Assembly: GCA_020747065.1 (NCBI GenBank)
Contig: JAGMVK010000025.1
Span: 62,001-126,000, forward strand
Direction of reading: 5' to 3'
DNA length: 64,000 bases
DNA from: Cadophora sp. MPI-SDFR-AT-0126
Lineage: Eukaryota > Ascomycota > Leotiomycetes > Helotiales > Ploettnerulaceae
The notes beneath the pieces were generated by a model. It was not told the DNA's origin. It ran no database searches and saw only the letters and a program-made list of their open reading frames with translations. The translations under genes were made by a program, and so were the position numbers. Positions within the stretch are counted from its first letter, which is position 1; every line of letters begins with the position of its first letter. Shown here piece by piece: positions 55,297 through 64,000 of this stretch.

Positions 55297-55863
55297 TCAC
55301 TTCTCTTCTTCTTGCGCTGACTTCTCTGCCGCAGCCTTCAATCTCTCCTCCTGTTTCTTCCAGTGACTGCCTTCTTCATAGTTCTTACTGATTCCCAACG
55401 CACTCCTGAATCGGTTATCCTGTTTGATCTTCGCCTCGGCCAACTCGTGCACCTGGTGCATCTTGAGTCCCTTCTTCGCTGAACCACCTCCCCTCTCACC
55501 CTCCTTTAATAATTTCTTCCGTAGTGCATCAGTTTGTTCCTCGATTTCGTCCTCATCGACTCTGTTACAAAACTTAGTATTGGTTTTCGTCCCAGACACA
55601 ATGTCATCGAAGGGGGGCAAAAAGAGCACCTACCCCTTATCCTCCAACAAGTCCCGCAATTCGAAGACCTTTACCTCGATCTCGCGCTTGCGGTCATGCT
55701 CTAAGATATCCTTGTCTGGCTGCCTTTGGCGGTGCTTCAAGCTGTCGAGGTCGGTCGAATATGGCTTTCCTTGATCGCGGGGCTTGAGATGCGCCAGGTT
55801 GCGCTGGACGTAGCCGGATGTACCGCTACCTCTGGGGGTAGAGAGACCGACATTTGAAGACAT
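55297..55863 (-). CDS. CWC21: pre-mRNA splicing factor Cwc21 family, 2 exons
   Basis: Spliceosome component bound near Prp8 and Snu114 in the NTC-activated complex (SRRM2/cwf21 domain). Minus-strand exons 55863-55634 and 55561-55297 join in frame to 164 aa. The N-terminus [20 protein letters not shown], followed by [15 protein letters not shown], is the family hallmark. [20 protein letters not shown] and [20 protein letters not shown] form the cwf21 helical region. The C-terminus is Lys/Glu-rich and probably disordered. The intron (55562-55633) splits the Gly codon between EDK and VDEDE. It is divergent from CDC123. Confidence 0.94.
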
Positions 55864-56173
55864 GGCTGTATGTGATTTGTGCAAACTGGACACGCTCCTT
55901 GTGTTCTCAAGAGTTGGTATTTGGAATGGACTGCGGATAGTGATACATACTATACCAACAGATACCGAATTAAGATCCCCGGATAGGCGGTGTAGAGCTA
56001 GCGTGGCAGAATAATTTCAGGAACATGGAAATTGCCCCTCCATTGACGCAAAATGACTCAATCTACATTACATAAATACATGAAAAGTGAATAGAATTCT
56101 TTCCCTCTTCTAAACTGTCTTTTCATCCCACAATTTCAATAACTCACACTATTTCCTATCACAAAAGCCAAAT
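55864..56173. promoter_or_regulatory. bidirectional promoter of CWC21 and CDC123
   Basis: Only 310 bp separate two divergent housekeeping genes, a splicing factor and a translation factor chaperone. It is AT-rich at 56060-56170 with no clear TATA box. Confidence 0.55.
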
Positions 56174-57473
56174 ATGCCAGCATTAGAGTCAACAAATGGT
56201 TCTCGTCCCGAACCAGAACCCCTCACCAAACTCCCCTTCGAACCAGTCACTATATCACATATTCTGCACTGTTCCTACGATTTCTGGCATCCAAAGTATA
56301 CACACCATTCCTATACTATACGCAACTACTAATATCTCCAGATACCGCACATCAGCCCTCAAATCCCGCATCATTCCCCTCTCCCCCGCCTTCCTTTCCT
56401 ACCTCCGCGAAGACGGCATCGTCCTTCCTAGCGAAACACCTACCTTTCCTCCTCCGGCAACATACACCGACCACAGCACAAGCGATGGCTGGGACGAAGA
56501 TCCTACTCCAGACCCCTCCCTCGCCTTCTCCTCAATCCACCAACAAATCATCACCACGATATCCGAACTAGGCGGCCTCGTCGCCCCAAAACTCAACTGG
56601 TCCGCTCCGAAAGACGCAACATGGATCAGCATGAAGAAGAACAGTATGGAGTGCGCCACACCAAACGACATATACCTACTCCTCAAATCCTCCGACTTCA
56701 TAACCCACGACCTGGAACACGCTTTTGACGACTGTGCGGAGGATGATGACACAATCAAACAAGAAGATATACCCTACGTACTCGTGCTCCGCAAATGGTT
56801 CAAAGTGAATCCGTCTTGCGAATTCAGGTGTTTTGTGAAGGACAGGCGCATAATCGGAATCTGCCAACGGGATCTCAATCATTTCGACTTCCTTTTCCCG
56901 ATGCGAGACCGGTTACGAGATACGATTATTTCTTATTTCGAGAAGACGCTCAAAGATACTTTCCCAGACGGCAGTTTCGTATTCGACGTCTACCTCCCGG
57001 AACCCTACGATAAAGTACGCCTGGTAGATATAAACCCCTGGGCACCACGCACCGACCCGCTCCTCTTCTCCTGGCTCGAACTCCTCACCATGCCACTCCC
57101 GAAACCCCTCCTTGGGATCCCCGACTCCTTAGCCAACCCACCACTTCCCCAATTAAGCAGCGACGAAGATACGTCACACGAAGACAATGATACAGATATC
57201 GAGGAAGTAGTGTGGAAACCTGAGATGCGGTTAGTCCGGAAGGACGATCCAGAGGCGTATAGTTTTGCGAGTCCGCAATATAGTGCGCATAAGCTGCCGA
57301 GGGATGTGGTGGATGCGAGTCTGGGTGGGGAGAGCAGTATGCGGGAATTCGCGGAGAATTGGAAAGGGATGATGGAGGGAGGGGTGGAGATGCAGAGGCC
57401 GGGGGAGGAGAGTGATAGCGAGGACGAGGAAGATAATGGAGTGGTGAGAGGTGTACAGGAATGTAGATTATAA
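56174..57473 (+). CDS. CDC123: Cdc123 (D123) eIF2 assembly chaperone, 2 exons
   Basis: An ATP-grasp protein that binds the eIF2-gamma C-terminus and promotes eIF2 complex assembly. Exons 56174-56295 and 56342-57473 join in frame to 417 aa. [20 protein letters not shown] is the usual start of the D123 domain. [38 protein letters not shown] and [19 protein letters not shown] carry the ATP-grasp and Mg-binding residues. The C-terminal ~100 residues are acidic and disordered, with several Asp/Glu/Ser runs, longer than the core needs. The 46-nt intron lies after HPK. Confidence 0.96.
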
Positions 57474-58905
57474 ACTGAGTAAATATACGCACGTTAGAAG
57501 CTCTGTTTCGTGATTGGCTGAGTAGTGCCGTGACTCAATACGGGTATGTAAACAACAGGGCTTGTTTTCTTTTCACAACTCCTCGCTTAGAAGAGCGAGC
57601 CCCTTTTCTCACCCTGGTCTGGGCTGTCGGTGCATCTGCCACGTCCGAAGTCTGGGGACTCATCGTCTTATGTCACACGCTATCGCGAAAAAAAGCATGT
57701 TCTCACGATTGACTGAAGCATTGCAGACAGAAAGAACCTTGGCATCTATCCATTGGAGTATGTAATGAAACAATAACGTCCAAAATAACAACTGATAGAA
57801 TAACAATCCAGGCTAGAGAGAAGCCCAGATGCATAAATCGAGAACCAAGGACAACCACTTTATGTTGGCAGAATACCGAAAATCGCTAATTCTGCTTGTG
57901 AAGTCATCGCCGTAACGTTGGTGTTGAGTGCAGCGATAGCCACGAATCCCACGCAACAACGCAACCCGAGTCCAGCATCCAATCCAGCCCCTTAAGAAAA
58001 CTGAGTAAAGCCCCAACACCAGCCATTCAACTGTTGAGCCAGAGTCTTGACGCTACGAAACTCAGGCAGATTTCCAGACTTGTCCAACCGAATAGGTAGG
58101 AACTTCAACTCCTTCTTCCATCCTTTTCGCCATCGGGGCCCTTGTACTTGAAAGTTGGCTTTGGTTGAATAGTGCCCTTCTCAACATCAATATCGTGGAT
58201 GCCCTTAACATCGGAGAAGACTCCCTTGATACAGGAATTGGCCTCTGCGGCGGGTAGAGCGAAGAAGGGTAGGCCGGCTGCGGCGTATGACTCGGCCAGT
58301 GACAGGCTCGAAGACGGTGACATTGAGCAGCTGAATATCTTGGGAGATAATTTTAGTTAACTGCTATTCGTGTATGGTCAGGAAATGGAAACGCTTACTG
58401 AAGATAATCGTGGAGTCAACATCCCAGGCAACTAAAGCATGTGGGGCGCGAAGGATCGACTGTTGAAAGTGATCACCGAAGCTTCCTCATCACCATTCTA
58501 GTGAACATGGATGCTCTCGTGGACGTTCACTTCCGGTAGAGGATCACCGAGATTGACTCAAGACGAGAGCCAGGCGCCATCGCGATGTTCGATGCAGATT
58601 GATTTGTGCATATTTGGGGAGAAGTTGGAGGACTGAAGAGACAACGCGGGCGCTATCAAGGAAGAGGCTGGCGCTCTACAAATCTTGTTTATATTGACGT
58701 CAGGGGAACAGTAAATAATAAACGACACCGACGAAGCGAACATGCTAGCGCAAGGCTGGCTTGTAGGACTGCCGAACCTCGTTGAAAGTAAATATATCAT
58801 AATCCGTGTTAAATGCAAGCAATTCCAAATCCAAAAAAGAAAATGGAATGTAAATGTACGTGCGAACGCATAGAAGCAGTGCAGAAGCCCGATTTCGATT
58901 AATCA
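57474..58905. other. intergenic region with one possible relic
   Basis: About 1.4 kb between CDC123 and the reductase gene. The only protein-like segment is the minus-strand stretch at 58105-58323, described separately. No RNA gene was recognised. Confidence 0.45.
58105..58323 (-). pseudogene. possible gene fragment
   Basis: The minus-strand frame contains ESYAAAGLPFFALPAAEANS and GVFSDVKGIHDIDVEKGT, which looks like real protein. An upstream segment (about 58460-58400) reads SILRAPHALVAWDVDSTIIF, but it joins only with a frame change. I could not build an intact gene and do not know the family. Confidence 0.3.
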
Positions 58906-60019
58906 TTAATCAACTTTGACAACCACCTTGCCAAAATGACCGCCAGAAAAAAGGTATACCAAAGCCTCCTTAGCCTCCGCAAAGTTAAATACCTTATCAA
59001 CCACAGGCTTAATCTTATGCTCTTCATAGAACGTCAGCATTTCCTCGAATCTCTCTCTCGGTCCATTCAACAATCCCTTCAATGTAACATTTCTCTTCAA
59101 AGCCAGAACATTCGTATTCGTTCTGTCCCCAACCGCATCTTCCTTTCCAGACAGATATCCGATGCAGTTTATCAACCCTCCAAAAGCTATACATTCGAAT
59201 GATTTCCGCAGTGTTGCTGCACCGCCGTTTTCGAATATGATGTCCACTCCTTCATCGTCTGTCATCTTGAGGACTTCTTGTTCCCAATTCGGGCTTGCTT
59301 TGTAATTTATAGTTTTGTCTGCCCCCAACTTCTTTGCCAATTCGAGCTTTGCATCCGAGGAGGAGGTGATGATAACTATTATGAAAATTAGCCGTATGAT
59401 CCAGACATGGGGACTATCTCATACCTTCTGAACCACTGGCTTTGGCAATCTGCAAGCCACTAATAGCAACTCCCCCAGTTCCTTGAATGAGGACTTTCTC
59501 TCCCTTTCCACCTGGACTGCCCAATGGTCTCATACCATTGACCGCCATCCAAGCTGTCATTGCGGCAATTGGCAGCGTTGCAGCCTCTTCATCGCTCAGA
59601 TAATCCGGTTTCCTCACTAATCCCTCCGCATCAAAAGCTCTGTACTCCGACAAAACTCCTTGGAGTGGCAGTCCCAGCCCACTTTTCATATCCGCGGCCT
59701 TGACCTGGCCCTTGATATGTGTCTGATTGAAGATACTCAGCACTTTGTCACCAACTTTCCATTTGGGAGAATTCGAAGCAACAATTGTACCACACATGTC
59801 GGAACAGGGAACGATTTTGGGGGACTGAGAGCCGGTCGTTTTGTGGTGGTTGTAGAGACCCATGATGACTTCGGTGTCACGATAGTTGAGAGCAACAGCG
59901 GATATCTTGACTAGTACTTCGGAAGGCCCTGGGACTGGCATTGAAGATGTGGTCGAGGAGAGGTTCTCCAGTCCATCTTGGAGGGAGACCCATTGCTTGA
60001 TCTCGGTTGGGAGAGACAT
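58906..60019 (-). CDS. zinc-independent MDR alcohol dehydrogenase-like/quinone oxidoreductase, 2 exons
   Basis: NAD(P)H-dependent reductase of the medium-chain family. Minus-strand exons 60019-59425 and 59375-58906 join in frame to 354 aa. The GroES-like part has VLVKISAVALNYRDTEVIMG and VPCSDMCGTIVA. The Rossmann part has EKVLIQGTGGVAISGLQIAK, where GTGGVAISG is the dinucleotide loop, followed by GADKTINYKASPNWEQEVLK and EGVDIIFENGGAATL. The zinc-ligand Cys/His set of classical ADHs is absent, so it belongs with the zinc-independent group. The C-terminus GGHFGKVVVKVD is typical. Substrate unknown. A single 49-nt intron splits the Val after ASGSE. Confidence 0.94.
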
Positions 60020-61162
60020 GATATTCGAAAAGAACTGTAAAGTTACGCTGGTTATGATCAAAGAGAATTTAATGAACGACAGGATAGGACAGAAGTTTGT
60101 CTTTGATTAGATAGAAGAAGAAAAAGGATGAGCACAGAAAAAAAGCGAATAGTGGAGATAAATGCATTACAAAGAAATATAGAAATTACCCCACCATAGC
60201 TCCAAGTTCTTATCGATGTGGAGTGAAGATCGGAAATCCGATCAAGAACGTCAATATCAAACGAAGTCTTCAGTGCTGAGTCAGGAATTACTAATGCGGG
60301 GTTGTGTAATGTTAACTTGGCATGGGTGCTACCCTGCGGCTCACATGAAGCCTTCGAAATTGGTTCATGGTAGAGAACCGGAAGAGATTCGAAGATCTTT
60401 GAATTTCCGATATCACCCAAAGAGGATTCTGAACTGCAGAAAGGGAATAGTACCAAAGGAGGGACGTGTCGTGGTTATATATCCCTTCTTACTGAAACCC
60501 GACCTGATACAGTCAAATGACAGCAGTCTAAGTTAGTACAGGAACACATATAATTTTCACGTTAAAGTAAGAAAAGTGCAAAATCTAGTGGGGCTCGTAC
60601 TTTCTGCCTCAGGTGGCAGCGTTACAATAAGCGCTCGCTCCAGTCATTCCGCCTTACTTTTCGCGCAGGCCTTGAGGTTTCTTTTGTCATCTGTCTTCGA
60701 AACAGCCTGCACTCCAAGTATGTACTTGTATTCAATTTGACTTCGTGGCTGGGAATGGTTGACCGTGGCTATACAGGGCTGTTAACGACCAAAAGGAAAT
60801 TCTTTTTGTAGTTCTGTAATATTCATTGAGTCCACATGGTAGACGCCATGAGGCATTCGAGACATCGCACCCACACGAGGCAGAGCCACGAGCTTACCAG
60901 AAACACTACAGGCCAAAACGGAAAATTCTCGGAAAAACGAAATACGCAAGGCGCCGCGCTCTCGCTCTCTTCGAAGAGTCTTCTTATTTCATCCTACGGA
61001 TCAAATTGCGAAGGCACTTTCCTTCTCCACCTTTTCGCAAACACAAACACTCGCTTCTGAAGAAACAAAAACACGAGTCTGCGCCATCACCAAGATGAAG
61101 TTGAAACCAACATGCAAAAGTTTGTTGCTACTCTGCCTTGAATCTGTCTTTCTTGGTTACAT
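60020..61162. other. intergenic region
   Basis: About 1.14 kb with only short open frames. Sequence near 60826-61090 is open in two plus-strand frames but has no start context, motif or splice support. Confidence 0.45.
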
Positions 61163-61744
61163 TTACATGCCCCACCCATCTGAGCCAAAGTACACCATCT
61201 TGCCTGCTCTCTCCCAATATACCAACACTCCTGCGAGTGTGCAGATGACGTCTTCCTTGCCTTTCACACACATTTTATCGTCCATGATATGCAGACCCCC
61301 AACATTTCCCATCGGGCCTTGAGCCCATCTATCTCTCAAGGTGAAGACAGCCAAGACATCCTTCAAGTCAACAGCCCGAAGAGTTAGCACGAAAGGACTA
61401 AAGCTCAAATCCCAAACGCAGTCTATGCCATCGATACTCAGTGTCCATCGCAAGATCATTGGATTGCGCAACTTCATCGTCTGGCCATCATCGTTGATGT
61501 TTTTGACGGAAATTTGAGGACGCCAAGATCCGCTGTCATCGAGATTGGTGGGGAACTTGATCGAGCTGATCAGTTTCGAGGGCTCTGCGATGTGTAGTTG
61601 TCGGATCAAGACGTCGGGCTTGGAGAGGATCGCGTCTTTCATTGATCGAGTCTCGAACTCGTAGCATGTTGCTTCGCTTGAGTCCAGCGAGACAAATACT
61701 CGCTTCCGGCTGCTGAGTCTCTTCAAGTCGTATTGTAAAGGCAT
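61163..61744 (-). CDS. hypothetical protein, single exon
   Basis: A 193-aa minus-strand frame with a balanced globular composition. Segments include KRVFVSLDSSEATCYEF, MILRWTLSIDGIDCVWDL and CTLAGVLVYWERAGKMVYFG. The beta-rich pattern recalls small fungal proteins of unknown function. There is no signal peptide or membrane helix. The ATG at 61744 is the first in the frame. An upstream exon cannot be excluded. Confidence 0.65.
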   Translation of the reverse strand: MPLQYDLKRLSSRKRVFVSLDSSEATCYEFETRSMKDAILSKPDVLIRQLHIAEPSKLISSIKFPTNLDDSGSWRPQISVKNINDDGQTMKLRNPMILRWTLSIDGIDCVWDLSFSPFVLTLRAVDLKDVLAVFTLRDRWAQGPMGNVGGLHIMDDKMCVKGKEDVICTLAGVLVYWERAGKMVYFGSDGWGM

Positions 61745-62961
61745 ATCGAGTCTGAGGCTGGTGAATGATCTCGGTCCATGTTAGTACAGTGGCCCCTCAT
61801 GTGTAAGAGAGTATGTCACGTACCTTTCTTGCAGAGCTCAAAGCGTGGAGATAGAATCCGGAAGTAAAGTGAAGTTGCTTGACAAAGGAGTGTCTTCTTT
61901 TTATTTCACTCGGTAGGAGTGGGTATTTATAATAATTTGTTCCAATTCATTGCGGATGGTTCCGGATTGAAGTCAGGATCGAGATTATGTCCATATCTCT
62001 TGCTGCTGGACATCTGCATGGCCCTCCCACTAGTGGCCGGGGAAGTCCAAGCTCACCAACCACCCAGTGTCGTGATAATTAGCAAATGATTCGTGTTCAT
62101 CATCTGAAGAGCATAAGATATTATGAAAGGAGCTTAATCCTCGCTCATTTTTTTCTTATCTAAGGCGAGCAAGATGTAGAACACGTATCCAGGCTTGGCG
62201 ATGGCGCTGGCGGGCCATGTCCCACCTATTGCATGTTTGACGGAATCCACCTCTCTTGATTTGGTTGAGCATGTTGCTGCGGCATGTCAAAAACACCAGT
62301 TTCTGACATGTCTTGGAATATCTGCTTACGAGATGTGCTCCTCTATCTTATTAGCTAAGCAATTTTGGACATGATTAGCGAACCAAGGAATTCTATAGCT
62401 GTGATCATCATTGTTTATTTCCCGATTCAAAACAGCAGTCGTTTGCAAGCATCTGAGAGTATTGTATCCATCATGGGTCTTCAAAGAACATCTCTCAATG
62501 TATAATTCCAGATTTTGAAGTGCAATGCGAGATTCCTCAACTGAATCGAAATTTTCGGCCTGGATGTGTTGATACTGGGAGAAAGAGCAGTATTAAAGCA
62601 ATTAGCTCCTTTGGTTGACGGACCAATCAATTGATCAGTTGAGACTTGGTTACCTTCATTTAAATCAAGTTATACTCCTACTTTCTACCTACTCTGATGA
62701 AGTTGTGTCATCTCCCTTGAGAAAGTAAGGGGCTTCTTTCGGGCGTTTAAGTTATCCTTACAATAACAGCGAACCAAGAGCCCTTTCCTTTGATATTTTC
62801 GATCCAGAAACGAGGCATGATCATCTTTTTGGCTCTTCCATTACTTCGCGATCAAAATATCAATCTTCGCTTCAGACGAGTTTCTGTTATTGAATCATAT
62901 CGTTGCATTGTAATCATTTTCATTACCGAGGTCGACAGATTCAGCCTCAATATTAAACACA

Positions 62962-63091
62962 CCCCGGAATTATCCCATGTGCAAACAAACTTTGCATTAT
63001 CGGACGAAACGATCACACCCCACAAGTCCACGATAATGCCTGTAAGATTCAGCGGAGGATATCCTTCCGCCCCGAAATGACCTTTGCGGGG
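62962..63091. promoter_or_regulatory. cluster of three CreA/Cre1-type sites
   Basis: Three matches to the carbon-catabolite repressor consensus SYGGRG lie within 130 bp: CCCCGG at 62962-62967 (minus-strand site), CCCCAC at 63018-63023 (minus-strand site) and GCGGGG at 63086-63091 (plus). They are about 360-490 bp before the cellulase ATG, a usual position for glucose repression of cellulase genes. Confidence 0.55.
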
Positions 63092-63175
63092 ATCGATATC
63101 GGTACCTGTGGGCTCGTTCAGCTCCGCCACATATCACTGCTCGAGATCTTTCGGTTACCATTCAGGCACCACAAA

Positions 63176-63183
63176 TATATAAA
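63176..63183 (+). promoter_or_regulatory. TATA box of the GH5 gene
   Basis: TATATAAA lies about 275 bp before the ATG at 63453, implying a fairly long 5' leader or an intron in it. Confidence 0.45.
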
Positions 63184-63452
63184 CCCTTCAATAGTGATAT
63201 TAAAAGTTTGATTCATCTATCGCAAACAACGTCGGGAAAAGCTCTACGGGTTTAATTGTACCTGCATCCTGTCTAGGCTGAGAATGATAAATTAAATGGG
63301 GTCTGATTGATGCAAAGGGACCAAATAAATTGAACCTATAGAAGCAATGTTCTTATATCTTGGATTCCCCAAGTGGTGGAAGCTTATTGTTTCTTGTCTC
63401 TTGTGACTTTGCCCTGCTGGCCTTCTTTGGTGTCCAAGTGCAGCGATTCAAG

Positions 63453-64000
63453 ATGTTGTTTGGAAGTCTCACCACCGCTTTTGTGCTGTTAGCTGCCCAC
63501 GCGTCTGCTACTATTTTCTATGCAGGCGTTGCAGAGGCCGGTGGAGAATTCGGAGTCTGGAGTATATTCTGTACCGTCGTTTGTGGAAGTAGCACTTGTT
63601 GATGAGGTTACAGGCGCGAATTCCGTGAAAGGCACTGGCCTCCCGGGCAGATTTGGAACAGACTATGCGTTCATTGACAAGAAGGGCATCGATGTCTACG
63701 TTGATCAGTACAAAGTTAGTCACCCATTCTTTCGACCATTCTGGCAGTGAACGAGAGTCTGACCGAACCAAATAGGTCAATCTTTTCCGGGTCGCCTTTC
63801 TTCTAGAACGCATGTGTCCCCTCTCGTATGGTTTGGGATCGAAATTCAATGAAACCGTGAGTAATTCATTGCCCCTTCGTAACGGAGTATTTTACTGACA
63901 GCACGGAAAAAAGCACTTCGGGTACTTCGCCGACGCAATCAACTACATCACAGAGACCAAAGCCGCGTACTGTATTCTCGATCCGCACAATTACATGCGA
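63453..64000 (+). CDS. GH5 endo-beta-1,4-glucanase, 5' part (cut by window edge)
   Basis: Secreted cellulase of the Trichoderma EGII/Cel5A type. Exons seen: 63453-63561, 63614-63714, 63776-63856 and 63914 onward, all in frame. A signal peptide (MLFGSLTTAFVLLAAHASA) is followed directly by the catalytic domain, without an N-terminal cellulose-binding module or linker. FYAGVAEAGGEFGVW, GLPGRFGTDYAFIDKKGIDV, VNLFRVAFLLERMCPLSYGL and AAYCILDPHNYMR follow the EGII order closely. The catalytic Glu residues and the C-terminus lie beyond the edge. The first intron (52 nt) was placed by homology; its acceptor is TTACAG at 63608-63613. Confidence 0.93.

Larger units (their letters stand above)
61745..63452. 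other. long intergenic region and cellulase promoter
   Basis: About 1.7 kb between divergent genes. A 92-aa minus-strand frame at 62852-63130 overlaps the promoter elements and is probably chance. The right part has CreA-type sites and a TATA box, listed separately. Confidence 0.5.

Noticed and set aside
62852..63130. 92-aa minus-strand frame upstream of the cellulase
   Set aside because: It overlaps the CreA-site cluster and has no motif; likely chance openness.

Overview
The window is nuclear DNA from a filamentous ascomycete (Pezizomycotina). The evidence is the many short introns (mostly about 46-120 nt, with GT..AG ends and CTRAY-like branch points), small intergenic gaps, and a set of fungal single-copy genes (TRS120, HUS1, LAA1, GDE1, PET100, CWC21, CDC123, a TACO1/YebC protein). 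A cellulase, sugar and drug-type transporters, secreted cysteine-rich proteins and a ruined secondary-metabolism gene suggest a plant-associated or saprotrophic life, perhaps Leotiomycetes; that placement is inference. I saw no bacterial features, CRISPR, rRNA or convincing tRNA. Intron borders were read by eye from splice signals, reading phase and protein continuity. Every multi-exon model given closes in frame.

Layout. 1-10 kb is an accessory block: the tail of an unrecognised gene, a 13-exon sugar transporter with a 9-nt microexon, an NTF2/SnoaL-like protein, an SDR-fold protein that has lost the SDR catalytic residues, and a decayed NRPS-like adenylation-thiolation-thioesterase gene. 11-17.4 kb holds TRS120 (TRAPPII) and a beta-carbonic anhydrase. 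17.4-20.9 kb is gene-poor and holds a 32-G homopolymer, a stem-loop and diverged roughly 168-bp repeats. 20.9-31 kb holds a low-complexity protein, HUS1, a 12-exon vacuolar-type MFS transporter, a gene with an in-frame stop in a protein-like tail, and a TauD/TfdA dioxygenase.

31-50 kb holds a Zn2Cys6 regulator, a GNAT acetyltransferase, a small unknown gene, GDE1 (SPX-ankyrin-GDPD, with a likely GC-AG intron), the large HEAT-repeat gene LAA1, a TACO1/YebC gene and PET100. 50-54.3 kb holds a DUF3632 gene and two small secreted cysteine-rich proteins that share a three-exon layout and a C-x-C ... C-Y-x-D pattern; these are the most interesting genes in the window. 55-64 kb holds the divergent pair CWC21/CDC123, a zinc-independent alcohol dehydrogenase-like reductase, an unknown gene, and the start of a GH5 endoglucanase whose promoter carries three CreA-type sites.

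How the genes relate. Most are unconnected housekeeping functions: membrane traffic (TRS120, LAA1), checkpoint (HUS1), mitochondrial translation and COX assembly (TACO1-like, PET100), splicing (CWC21) and translation initiation (CDC123). The SDR, the NRPS-like relic and the transporter may be leftovers of a secondary-metabolite cluster, but only the order supports that.
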